A stretch of 64,000 nt of DNA from NCBI GenBank assembly GCA_027924645.1, contig BSBN01000213.1, positions 34,722,501 through 34,786,500 of the forward strand. Direction: 5' to 3'. Both the position numbers and the translations under genes were made by a program. Positions 44,430 to 57,368 of this stretch are shown piece after piece. Under the pieces are notes generated by a model. That model was not told where the DNA came from, did not search any database, and worked only from the letters and a program-made list of their open reading frames with translations. The DNA is from Cunninghamia lanceolata (taxonomy: Eukaryota; Streptophyta; Pinopsida; Cupressales; Cupressaceae). Each line of letters begins with the position of its first letter. The first letter of the stretch is position 1.

Positions 44430-47400
44430 GTTTCTGTAAAAGGTAAAAGACCACGATATATATGAAAATGGACAGATTTAAACCTCTAAAATGCATACTA
44501 GGTAAAGACGTATCTATCTTCATTGCAAGATATAATGGAGATTTGTAAGAATAGGTCAGATACAAAATTCTTGACATCTATGTGCATACAACCAAGAGGG
44601 TCAGCATTCAAATATAGACAAATAGGTGATACACACCCAAGGAATACTGATCTAGATGTATGGATGCTAAAATCAGAAAGAGGGAGTGGAGATCCTTTAG
44701 TCAATGAGTATATATAGTTCAGGCATATGGCATGCTGGGGGATTCCCATATGCAGTGGAGGCCATTGAGCTAATAGTAGAATGTGCAAATAATTATAATG
44801 TCCACACCAGGAGGGTGGAGAAACATGGTTTGATATATGCAGATTTTTTAAGTCACAGGAATCACCTCCACATTCAATTTGCCATCAGGTTCCAATCTAT
44901 ACAAGATTAACCTAGGTGCCTTTGAGAAATAGTATCAAGGTAGTTTCAAGGAGTGTAGAAAATTCATGTTCTCATGGAGGGCTAGCAACAGCACGTATAG
45001 GGCATCAGCAAAATTGCCAGTACAATAGTATAAATTTGACCTCACCCCTAAGTATCAATATATGATGGTTATGCTCAGTCGGATGAGGGGAAGACCAAAT
45101 GCAGGTTATTTTAAGGATTGGATGTATGGTCTCATGAGGATGGTGGAATCTACAAATCAAAAACCACAATGGGCAAAGCTAATTAGTGATAGTATTGATG
45201 AAAGCATGGAGAAACTGGGGGAAAACAAACATGTTTCATATGTCCTCATATGTGGTGTATTCATGTGCAACCAAAGGAACATTTGATGGTTTGCAAATAG
45301 TTGGCAGGATTGGCCTGCACCCTGGAGAGGTAAATATATTGGATCACTACCCACAACTAGGGAGGAGATCATCCCTACAACACTATAAGAGAGTAAATGA
45401 CTGCTTTATTATGCACCTAGTTCAAACAATGGAAGAGGATAGGGCAAAAAGATTGAGCATGGAGGCTCAAGCAGTAGTAGGCAGGAATGGAGTTTGGTTC
45501 TTCTAGTTCCTTGCATTCACCTACATAATAATGGAAAGCTTCAATGGGCAACCCCTGATGTTGCCAAGATACCCAACTGACATGGTCCTAGTAATGGAGA
45601 TGGCCAGGCAAATATTGCCTTCACATGAGGCATTTGTCCCAAAGAACAAAATACCCAAGGTCATGTTTCCACTTATTATTGGTTAGTACATGTGTCCTGA
45701 TGTAGAAATAGCCAAGGAGATGATAAGAGGACTACAGTTGATATGTTTGCGGCCTTTCTCTTTATTGAGGCTATATGATCCTTATCAAAGGATGGAAACA
45801 TTATATAATAAGCCTTTGCACCAGGTGCATATAGAGGATTATTGGGCTGATTGCTCTGATGATGTGGAAGTATGAAGGAGGAGCTACCAAAGGCTCACAC
45901 TGAAACAAATACACACCTTGGATTGTATATTGGTACCTCCATGGCTACATGAGGATGATGAAATAATCATGTCTCAAGAATATGAAATTAAAAATATATA
46001 TAATGAAACAATCTCCCCACCTGACTAGAGCTAGCATGAAGAAACCTCACTAGAGGTGATAACACAGAGGGTCATGCAATTGACCAAATCATGGGTAGAT
46101 CAGGAGGTTGCTGCGCTCAAGGCCAAGGGGGTGTCTGTAACTATTGACAATGAAAGAAAGAGAGGAGAACTAGCAAAGGAGGATTATGATGACTTCCTTA
46201 AAAATAAAAGACAATCTTTGGAGAAGAGAATATAGGAAGGTTCTTCCAAGACCACCAAGAGGGGAAGAATGAATATTGGAGTAAGGATAAACCATAAACC
46301 CTCACCTTAGAAGGCTCAAGCTTCAACTTCTACTGCTGCAACATCCAAGAAGCATGAGAAGCAGCCTAAGGAATAACCTAAGCCTATGGAAGAGCCTGGA
46401 ATTGCTTATGAGAACTCGGAAGAAAGTGATGATGATGGGGAGCCCCTAGTAATAAAAAGAAGAAAGAAAACTCAAGAGGTGCAACAAAAGAAAGGTCAAG
46501 CATCAACAATGAGGGGATGAATGGATAAGCACTCAGGCATTGTATTAAAAGGCCAAGGGGGTGAAGGTATAATTAAGACTGGGGGAGTTCAACAAAGCTT
46601 GCAGCATGATGTGCCTATTCCCACCATTGTTAAATTTAAAACTGAATTAGCAGATGATGCTAGAGAAGAGATGAAGAAAAGAGAGGGTGATCAATCCCTA
46701 CCCTTAGATAAAATAGTAGACCTCTCTGATGATGAGGTAGTAGATGAGGTGTCTACTAGCCCCATGGATTCATTAGTAAAGAATACAATGGTAACACCTC
46801 AAAACACTCCCATAGTACAAGTAAGGGAGGAAGATATAGAAGAAGATAATCCAGAGGCTGTGACACATAAAATGAGCCTAGAAGGATTAATTGGACAGGT
46901 TACAAGCCCAACAGTAATTGATTTTGCATATCAGGGAAGTGACAATGTAGGCAAGGATGAAGATATAATCCTAGAGCATGATGAAATAGAAGATAATGCA
47001 GCTAGGGATGTGCATATAGAAATACCTGATCAACCTGATGTCCAAGACACTGAGCAAGGGCATGCTGAAAGAGAAAAGATAACCGATGCATCTGGATAGT
47101 TAGGTCCTAATATCACACCTAAAACCCAAGATAATAAGGATACAAATATGTCAGAATCAAGACAAGAATGTCCAATGAAGAGAGATGATAATAAAGAACA
47201 AGAAAAGGTGGATGAGGATAGTTAGGGAGATCATCAGAATATCCAAGATTAGGGTCATCAAGGACGTGATATGGACCCACCACCACCTCAGGATTGACAA
47301 ATGATACCTGATCAAGGTATGAAAACATCAGAGGATAACCCCACAAATGATGAGCAACAAAAAGTAGATGAAAGGATTCACATTGGAGAAGAACAACAAC

Positions 47401-48685
47401 AAGAGCAAAGAGATGATGAGAATACCTTGGAAGAGCAAAACATAGAGTCCCATGATGCTCACATTGAGCATACTGACCAAAGAGGGTCTGAATCTAATGT
47501 GCAACATTGGCTACAACATGAGGTAAATCCACCACCATTATTTGATTATTCAAATTTTGATATATCTTCATTATTTTTAGTTGAGGCGGCCAAACCAAAG
47601 AGGAGAGCTAGAGGTACCTCTAAAATAAAGAGAGATTTGGCAACAAGCAAAAGGATAGCTCAGGTAGCTGTGCCAGTTGTGGACAAACCCAAAGGAGAAA
47701 TAAGTGCAAGTGAATTCCAAATAACCACTATGGACTTGGGTTTTACTATTGCACACCAGGAAGGTCAAGAGGCCAAAGACATCATAGACACCTTATTGGC
47801 CAGAATAGAAAAGGAGAAAGCAAAGAATAAAGAGCATAAGGAGCATATTTCTCAAATGCAAACATTCATAAAAGGACTAGTTGCACATACTAAAATTCCC
47901 ATTACCACATCCACCTCTTTGACAATAATATCACAGGATGAAATTACAGGGTTGGATGTCATGAAGCATAGATCACAAGTGATGGATAAATGGTTTATCT
48001 AGTTCTTAAATGAAGGCGAATAGGTAATAAAGACTTCTTTAGCCAATTGGGACCTGCTCAGTACTTTAAAGAGTAAGGTAGACAAGATGTAGAAGGAGAT
48101 AGAGCAAAGGTCAATACAAGTAGATAAACACTTGGCCGCTCTTGCAGAGATACGAATATCTTGATATGCAGTAATATCCTGACCACCCAGACTTCACAGT
48201 TGCTCGATGTCTGGTATGAAGATGTGAAATTTGAGGAAGATATCCTAAAGAAATATAATGCAAAATCTAGGGATATCAGTGTTAAACTGCATGAGCTTTT
48301 ATCAAAGGAAGTAGATATCTTTGAGGCACTTGAACGAGAGATTGAAGGAAAGGTGGAGAATCAAGATGTAGATTTTTCCATCAACGCATTCCAAGACAAT
48401 TTCAGGCTAGCATCAGATGATCCTCTTAATCATTTCTCTAAAGACATAATTAACAAGGCTATGAGGATGATAGAAGACATAGAAAAATATAATGAGACAC
48501 TGAATAATAGGAGAAATAAATGGATAACTTTGGAAGCCCAATTCAAATCACAGAGGCATGCAACCAAAAAGGCCAAAGTATTGGATGGAGGAGAGATAGA
48601 AAGAATAGTCCAATCCTATGAACTTATTCGAGGGACTATCAATATACAAATAGAAGGTAACCCATCCACTAATGAAGAAGAGTGA
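44430..48685 (+). pseudogene. Decayed giant ORF of an older non-autonomous element
   Basis: With frameshifts and about a dozen stops, the plus strand reads as one long protein of roughly 1400 codons. Open pieces lie at 44523-44717, 44704-44910, 45062-45286, 45186-45506, 45690-45875, 46521-47099, 47301-48002 and 48161-48685. An N-terminal part contains SSGIWHAGGFPYAVEAIELI and LLRLYDPYQRMETLYNKPL. A Lys-rich linker, a long acidic stretch (46650-47500) and a C-terminal helical part (48200-48600) follow. This layout (globular, charged linker, acidic, coiled) parallels the 1044-residue protein next door, although I cannot align them residue by residue. No known domain is recognised. The young element inserted just upstream of it. 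Confidence 0.6.
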
Positions 48686-48771
48686 ATGTAGATGCAAAGT
48701 ACATGGATATGCTAACCAAGGTGACATGACTCTTGCAGAATATTCTAGAAAGACAGCTGTAATCCAATAGA

Positions 48772-49100
48772 TGGTTGCCAACTGGCAACCTGTGCCACGT
48801 GTTTTGTTGGTTGACTTGGTCAATACAATGTAGACCATTGATTATCATGGATGAATCCTGACAACAGGATATTTTTTAACCGCATTCCTTCCTTACTCTA
48901 TAAAAGGAGGTGGATTGCATTTTGTAAAATCATTAAGAGCTTAATTGAGATAGGACTGTTGAATGTCATGGTACTTTCTCAAGACCAAATTGTAAATATG
49001 TTCATATTTGAATATTGAATGCAATAGAGATACATATTACAGCTACATAGTAAATCTTGAATAATCTTCTGGATATCATCTTGACTTGTTACTCTGGTGT
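48772..49100 (+). mobile_element. Candidate 3' LTR of the older element, with TATA box
   Basis: It begins 86 bp after the decayed ORF with TGG and a hairpin, GGTTGCC-AACT-GGCAACC (48773-48790). The same start-hairpin design is seen in the LTRs at 6033 and 59834. TATAAAA lies at 48899-48905. The right end and a partner LTR were not found, so this remains a candidate. Confidence 0.4.
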
Positions 49101-50187
49101 GCTGCATCCCTTGGAGTAAATATCAATTAGTTCTTGTTGTTGATTTCCTATTCCTTTGAAGATTAGCACTGACAGTGTGAAGTTGTGCAATGTCCTGGCA
49201 TAGCATGTTTTGGTTTTTATCTCTATTTCATGAAGTATTGAATTGCACATATACGACAATGGTTGAAACTCATTAATTTCAGTAAATACATAAAAGTTTA
49301 GTTCAAATTTCTTTAATTTCATTCAATCACCATCATAATTGTAAATACATAGAAAATAATAAGCAAACATAGAGAAATATGTTGACATCTCATAGGTAAC
49401 TAAATATCTTTAGCATATTTAAGCAAATAGCATGACAATTTGAAGATATCATGTATAGAACCACTAATAGTGACTAAGAAAACTTAAATATCATCTTGTA
49501 GGCACAATATTTACACAATTTCATGGTGTAGAAGCATAATCAACATAAATACAGTAAGATTTAACCTTGTTCGTTGAGAATTCACAAAAAGTAAGTGAAA
49601 CGGAGCATGTTTGGATACAAATCACTTCCAACTAAAATGTAAGGCCCCTAATGGAAAACAACAATTCACATCAAACTAACTGAGAAATTATCATATGGTC
49701 AAGACCTGACTGAATTGAGACTTGGAGTTATCAATTCATCTTGAGTTGATCATACTTTTCAAGATGATGAAGGTTCATTTTGTGAATTCTTTGTCTATGT
49801 TATTATGACTAACATCATGATCAAAATGAATTGGCACAAGGAGGGCCTAAGGCATTTTGGTTTGAAGATTCGTTATCTGGATATCATTTCCCGTGCTCAA
49901 ATGAGGTGATATTTTCAATTTCTGTAAGATCACATCAAGCTTTGAGTATTTGTGAAAAGTTCTTACTTGTCACTGGTTATTCAAAAGATTCATTTGCATA
50001 TAGTCCATCCTGTGGTTAAATAAATTCCTGATCTTTACAGTTATTGTTTAATTTTCCATAGTTTAGGTCAATATTTGCATCTTCTACAAATATAGTGCAA
50101 CTATCTTGTCGCTTTGGACATCTACTCATAAATATACACTTCAAAGAAGTAAACATCCTGATCTTTGCAAAGATCTAGTCAAAATAA
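49101..50187. other. Non-coding DNA upstream of the Tat-like gag
   Basis: It probably includes the leader of the Tat-like element, but no LTR end or primer site could be fixed. No gene is supported. Confidence 0.4.
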
Positions 50188-51831
50188 CCATATCTAGTCA
50201 CAAGTTGTGAAGCTCTGGCTCACAGACCTAATACTAGGTCGAGATCCACTGGACCTTTGGAGGAATTGCCAATTTTTAGACTTAGACCCCATGCAACCAA
50301 TATTCATCACAGTCCAGGTTCTAGTTCACCAGTATCCCTAGTGATACCTGATACAAGCCCTCCCACATCTCCGATAACACCTGTGGTAGAACCTTCAACA
50401 CCTCCAGTTCCTTTTGCAATGTATTTCTTTTCTACTCAATCACCTCTTTCATTTGCAGCATATCATGCTTTGCTAAAGAATCCAGACAAAATCTGTCCAA
50501 AGTATCATCCTTATCAAGATGCAGAGGATCACATCTAAACGTACCAGGAAATTTGTTTCAGGGCTTGAAATGAATATGTTGTTTCCTTACTCTTTAGGAG
50601 AAGAAGCTTATAGCTGGTACATTAGTCTTTCTCAGTCCACCATCCCTACCTGGGACACTTTAGAGAAAGCTTTCTTAGGAAGATTCAAAATACCAGTAGA
50701 TCCAGCTATGACATATCACATGTTTGCCACCATAAAGAGAGCTGACAGAGAGTTAATCTCCAACTTTAACACTAGGTTCTAGAAAATGTATTCCAAATTA
50801 GTTGCTCCCTATAATGTAGGTGATAAGGCAGCAAGATTAATATATTACTCAGCCTTAGATCCCTTGACATTCATGTTCATCATGAGAACACATAATTCCA
50901 TAACAACATTAGCAGGTGCTTTTGAAGAAGTCATTAAAGTCAATCAGCAGCTAACACCTAGCTTTACCCCTAATTTAGGATATCTTGTATATCTTATTCA
51001 GCCACAAATCAATGGATCTATGATGGCACCTGCTATAATGCCTAGTCCATTGCAAGTACCTCCACTTAGTATCATGCCTCCTCCAAATGGAAATAGCCAG
51101 ATGATACCTCATCCTGGACATGCCCCTCAGGAGGCTGTGCAAAACAATAATAGTAATTGCAGCTCTTTCTTCAAGCCTCAACAGGATAATGTAGTTGCCA
51201 AAGCCCAAGAAGAGAAAGATGACATCAAGGAAATATTTGCACAACTGAGAAAATTAACCACTGAGATCACACACATGAGAAGTCAAAATTTTTATTCTCA
51301 CTCAAATCAGAACAAAGGATATTCTGATAGAGGATATGGAAATAACAATGATAGGTCTAGATATCCTGACAGGGGGTACAATAATGATAGGAATTTCAAT
51401 AACAATAGCATTAACAATGCTTCCCCTAGGCCACCTAGAGCTTGGAACACCTGGCCTAACAATGGCTCGTTGCCTTCACCATTAGAAAATCAACCTCCCA
51501 CTGAACCCAAATAGACTACTAGGGTAAATTTAGCAGAAGCTGTACTCACAAATTGGTGCAGGATGCACAATACCAATGCCCATGCTAAACTAGATTGCCC
51601 TCAATTTAAAATAGTAGCCAATATATTCCAGGCTGAAGTATCAAATACTGTAGGAGATCCTCCTTTCCCTGAGGGAAATGAAATTGTCCCCCTGGGATAT
51701 GAGTTTGCCCTTGTGCTTGAAAGTACTTGTTACCTAAGTTCACTACTAGCTCAATCAGGTAGAGCTTTTTAGTTTTTTGAAGAAGAGCAAGGTACATTTT
51801 ATTCTTTTGCTACATTACATGCATGTGCATA
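50188..51831 (+). pseudogene. Gag of a decayed Tat-like Ty3/gypsy element
   Basis: The frame is open from 50188 without an ATG. A Pro/Ser-rich N-terminus is followed by a retrotransposon Gag domain (GLEMNMLFPYSLGEEAYSWY, then LEKAFLGRFKIPVDPAMTY). A frameshift lies at about 50520-50538 and stops at TAG 50780, 51512 and 51770. An Asn/Gly/Arg-rich stretch follows, then a zinc-binding module WCRMHNTNAHAKLDC (from 51554), a C-x2-H-x4-H-x4-C variant of the zinc knuckle. It would have formed the particle core. Pol motifs resume at 55.8 kb, after an unexplained 4-kb segment. Confidence 0.75.
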
Positions 51832-54800
51832 AATAGAATCAAAAGGATTACATCACACTAGATTGCATTTATGCAAATACAAATAACATAGAAAGGATTT
51901 CACAAATCTTTCAGAAAGAGTAATCTTTATTAATAAAATAAATGTATAAGGTCTCACACAAGTCGTGAGACTAACTGTTTCATTACAAATGAAAAGAGAA
52001 ACTATACATTTATAGAAAACTAAAGAGATAAATATGCATATGAGGTAGGGTGACTTGTCATTGCCTAAATGACGAGTCTTGGTCCTGTTTGTCATGTCTG
52101 GTGTCATCCCGTGTTGTCCACTTGTCATGCACTCAGCTGTTGTCTCCTTGCTACCCTAGTTACATGCATAAAATTTTTGAAAATTGATGTTAGAGCAATG
52201 ATGAGGCATCATACATCATATGATATACATCTACAAATATACAATTTGACTTTCAAATGCAGTAAAACTAGTTAGTACCACATGGACCTTCGAGAAAATA
52301 ACAAGATAATCAAGAATATCAATCACATGCCCATGTTTTTCCTAACATGTTTATTTCATGTGCAAATACAGGTGTCATTTAATACTCATTTGATTTCAGC
52401 ATGTGGAGTGAAATGGGCTCCCATAAGGGTCAAGCCCAGCATGTTTCCCTCTTGTGTTTTAAGAGGGATGTGAGTGTAAAGGCATTCTCTTTATCAAATT
52501 TAAGTATATATTTCATCATTAATAAAAATGATTTGACTGATGTCATTGTCATAAATGGTGAAATACTTGCTCAATTGAAGTTTAATATAGAGATGAGCAA
52601 TCATATGACTTTTCTAGTTTTAGTTATCAGAAAGATAGAAGTGAGCCTTAGTAGAATCCATAGATAGTCACAAGGATAGTCAAGTTGCATAGTCTAAGTA
52701 TGGAGAAGGACAGTCATAGATAACAATATAACAATCTTCTCTATACAGAGCAAGGACAATGAGTGATAGTCATGTCAGAAATGATCTTGTTAATAAATAG
52801 TGCAGGAATAGTCATTAGTATAGGACAAACCAAAGTGTAAGGGTATAGTACCAACAAAGAAGTAGCAGCCTGCAACTATAATTATAGGAATCCTCAAACC
52901 TCAGAGATCTATGTTGAAGAGTTTTTAGACATCTCAGGTGCAAAGATGAGTGGAAGGTGTAGTCTAAAGGTGGGGTAAAGACAATCATGGCAGTCAAGAG
53001 AGAAGTCAGAAGACCTACACCCATTGTGCAAAGGCATGTCATAGGGTATGCATTAAGGACAGACCAGTTAGAGGACGGTCAAATGGAAACAAGAGGAGAA
53101 AAACTAAAGGATCATACCCCAAAAGGAACAATCCTAAGGGAATGCAGAGTTCATGTCAAGAGATAGTTATTATGATTTCCACAATGTCATCAAGGATGAC
53201 TGTCATTGCAGAATCAAAAGAGGATAGTCATAGTCACATGAAGTGATAATCATATTGACTAAGTTTTGACTGAAACAAATATGAAGAGCAGTAACCTATT
53301 AGCAAGGAGTATCATCATGAAAGGGGATCCTCAACAATCATCAAGTGTTAAAGGCATGCAGTCTATGAAGAGAACAAATACAATACAAAGGAGGTTTGAA
53401 GAAGACTGTTTCATAGCTATAAGGATGCAAAAACAAAGGTGTAGTAATATGAAGGCAACAGATGTTCCCAAAACCCTCAGTTTTATTAGACATGCAAGTT
53501 TTTGAAAAAATTGTTATGAAGACACAATCATAGACATCAAAAGCATTCATCATGATAGTCTACAGGTCTCACATTTATCAAGTATGGAGATAGTCAATCA
53601 TTGCTATGAAAAGAATAGTTAATACTATGATAACATTGTGATCTTAGCATGCAGATCCTAGATACTTAATACACAAAAACCCTAGCAGGGTCATCACCTT
53701 GAATATTTCCTATCAAAGATCCTGCAGTAGCTATCAAAAGCATGGTCAAAGGGCAGTACAAAATGCATTTGTTCAAAATGGAGAAAACCCATGAAGTTTT
53801 AAAGAAGTAATGAACTAGCTACAGGAGCACATGCTAAAAATGATACAAGAGATACAAGAGAAAAGATTCAGAGAAAATAAAATAGAGTGAGGGATTGTTT
53901 TAATTCAAACCCTAAGATGCAAATTTCTCATAGTAACCACTTTATTTATTTTTTTTACTACCAGAGAAAGGGTAAATTTGTTGAGTATCTTTAATCTTCT
54001 TAGAGCAATTAGAGATATAATATGTCATGGTTGTTCACAAAAAAGAGGACTGTAGGGTTTTACAGATCAAAACCTAGTGAAATAAACCCTTGTTTCTTAG
54101 TATTTCAACAGCAAAAGATAGGTCTAGGAATATTATACACAGGAGTGTTTTTATATAGAAATGAAAAATCTTGCTATTTTTTGTAGCTACTTTTGTTAGA
54201 AAATACAATCATTTGTGCATGGAATATAGTTTACATGGTCACATAATGATAGGAAATGATGTATCTATCATATATTTTGCAAAACAACAACAGAAACAAC
54301 ATAAACTTGCAGTTTTGGCGTCAGAGAAGTAAAGCTTTGAACTTACCTATAGCTTTTGGAGCCTTTTAGCATGAAATATAGTGAGAAACCTTTCAAAAAT
54401 AGTAGAAGATATCTACAGGAAGTTACAGTTCAAACCCTCCATGGCGGCAAGCAAAAATGCAAAAAAATGAAAAGATACAAAATGCAAATGAAGTGTCAAA
54501 GTTTCCTTTTTGCCTCGTAGGGTTTCAACCCTAAGAGCTCGATGGGCTTTTTTATCACCTTTCTTTTTATTTTGTTACATTTCCTTTTAGCCCATGGTAA
54601 AAAACTTAAGAATATCTCATGCCTAGCATTTCTTAATGCTTTATCTTTGCAAACTAGGTTTAGCACGTAGATATTTAGGAGTCTTTTTATTTCTTTTGCG
54701 TAAATACAATGGGAAACATTTAAACTTAAATGATGCAATTATAAATCATTAAAAGTTTATTGTAATCCTTAAATGCAAAGGAGATTGTAGAGACATAGGC

Positions 54801-55784
54801 AAAGTGTTAAGTGTTTTGTCATGCCTTGGTACATGCCAAGCATCTAGGGGATTGGAGAAGGTGGATAGACACATGCCAATCATCTAGGAGGTAGTTGTAT
54901 GAGTTGTCCAACATATGCAGAAGATTTAGGAGAAGATAGTTTGAGTTTCATTTACTTTGGAGGTAAATTAGGAGCCATTTATGGACAGTTTTATATGCCA
55001 TCATGTTAGACTAAGTCATGTTGGACTTTTTCACTCATTGTGACCTCTTTTGGAGCAAATTTAGGTGCTAGATTTGGGGCTTTTCAGTTGAATCTGACCC
55101 TAACTATTTTTAGTTCCTCTTTTGATGGATTTTAGGAAGGAGATGATGGATATAGTCAATCTTTTGACTCATTTGTACTTAGTTCTGATCACTCAACTTT
55201 TGGAGACTTGTTATTTTTGCAATCCTTGCTCAAATTTTGACAATTTGTAACTCATTTTACCAGTTTACTTGATATGGAATACAGTGGAGACCTTGAAAGC
55301 CATTGATTGGAGATTGTGCCTACTTGTCTTATGCATCTTTGTGCTTATCAATTGATTTGATAGAGTTATCTGTGAAGTAAGTTTTATTTCCTCTTAGCTT
55401 TTGTCTCAGGATTTAGAGCATTTTATGCAAGAAATACTAATGCAGGTTGCAAGTTGTGTTTTAAAGTGTGTTTTATCTTTTAGTGTGAAATCATCTTTTC
55501 CTCTTAAGAATTCTTCATACATAAACCTGCTTGTGAAATATTTATGTAGAAGTAGAAGTGATAGGTTGTACAAGAATCTTTTTAGTCATTGTAACAAGTG
55601 TTTAAACCTGATATTTTCATGTTCCTCATTAAGTTAGGTGTATCACCAATTAGAGTTTAATTTCAATTTTAGTGTATATCTTTCTCACTCTTTTCCTTGT
55701 CAAAGCTATAGAATAGTCAGTCTTAGGTGATATAAAGTTAGGAAGCCAACCTTCTCTGTAGATTCACTCTAGTTTCTAGGTGAC
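51832..55784. other. Unexplained 4-kb segment between gag and protease
   Basis: In Ty3/gypsy elements gag and protease are normally contiguous, so this looks like an insertion. I could not find LTRs, inverted ends or a target duplication. A zone at about 52660-53640 is rich in ATAGTCA/AGTCAT words. No open frame over 90 codons and no domain is recognised. Confidence 0.5.
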
Positions 55785-57368
55785 CCATAGCCATAGGAGT
55801 GTTTCCATGTTTATCTAGAGTACCAATTTTCTACAAATTGGTATGGTGTAACTTTCAGAGATAACAGTACTAATAGTAATCAGCATCATGAGATGACTGC
55901 ATCTCATGAAAATTATACTCTGGCATGTGAAGAGTTCACCTTGGCATTTGAGTCAAACTATGTGTTCCTTTTTGAGGATGAAAATGAGCCTGAACAAGAA
56001 CCTAAAGAGGTTCATGCTTTCCAACAACAATTTTAGGGTAGACACAATTATAATATCAAGAATAATGAAAATAGACCAGTTGGTCCTTTGACCACATCTA
56101 TTCCTCCTAACAATTTTAATACACCACCTGATCCAAAAGCCAGTAATAACCCTGTACCTCCTAGGGTGAATACTCAGTATTTCACACCCCAGAATACAGT
56201 GTCAAAAGCCATTAGCCAACTGCCTGAGTCAGATAAACTAGTTACATACTTGGCTGAAGAGATGAAAAAGATAAAAATTAGCTTGTCACTATCAGAATTG
56301 TTGAAGACCCTAGTCATCAAGAAAGCTTTCTTAAAATCTTTAGATGAACCGGCACCTAAAGATGACAATCCTAGTCATAACCCTAGTCACATCATGACTA
56401 GAGATCCTAAACCCAAGGATAATCCTATTAAACATAAAGTGCAGGGTACTGTTTATACGGCTGAAACATCACAGATGACTCTATACAAAGATAAGTCTAA
56501 ATCACCTCCATTTTTGCTCACATTGAGAATATTTGGCAAGAATTTACACAATTGTCTAGTGGATTCAGGTGCATCAAGGAATGTGATGCCATTGTCTATT
56601 TGCAATGATTTAGGGCTACATCCAGCCAAATCCCTCAAGAAAGTCACACAACTTGACAAAACAAAAGTGAGTGTAGTAGCAGAATTAACTCATATCCATT
56701 TGCAGCTTGTGTTAGACCCAAGGGTGCAACACTACATCGACATCTAGGTAGTAGACATACATGATACTTAGGGAATGATTCTTAGTAGGGACTAGTCTAA
56801 AACACTTAATGGTTACATGGTCACTGACTTTAGTCATATGTGGTTACCATGGAAAGGAATCCCCAATCAGATAAGAATAGAAGCTGAACCTAGGATAAAA
56901 CAAATGATAACTGAGCATAATAATACCAATGAGATATTGTACATAGATGTTGAACTAGGATTTTATGCAATAAGACCCCAAATGGATAGAATTGAAGAAG
57001 TCTTGATGAGTAATATGCACAAACATGAAAATAGTGATCAAGGGGAAAAGGTGATCATTGAATCTGATTACAGTTCCACTGATGAAGAGGAAGTGGATCA
57101 CTTCACTGAATTTGAAAAATATCTATCTAGGGAAATACTAAGGTGTCAGTTACTAGGCACATCCATTGAAGATATCCTGATATTCGGTTGGTGCAGACTA
57201 CATGTTGAAGCACACTCAAAAAAGGATTGTGACATATGTCTAGATATGATTGAATTAGAAAGAGTGAACTTGGAAGGTGGATCATCATCAACCAAGGTAA
57301 GTGAGGTATCTGGTGATGATGATACTGATTCTTATTGGTTTTCTTTAGATGCAGGGGAGCATGACTAG
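55785..57368 (+). pseudogene. Protease region of the Tat-like element
   Basis: One frame with a few stops runs from 55785. The retropepsin active site is intact in LVDSGASRNVMPLSI (about 56553-56600). A linker typical of this group follows (GMILSRD, WLPWKGIPNQIRIEAEPRI). Stops include TAGs near 56033, 56745, 56769 and 56796. After the linker comes an acidic SDYSSTDEEEVDHFTEFEKYLS segment and a Cys/His module WCRLHVEAHSKKDCDIC (57189-57241) that resembles the gag zinc module. The following 57440-57670 repeats this unit. Confidence 0.72.
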
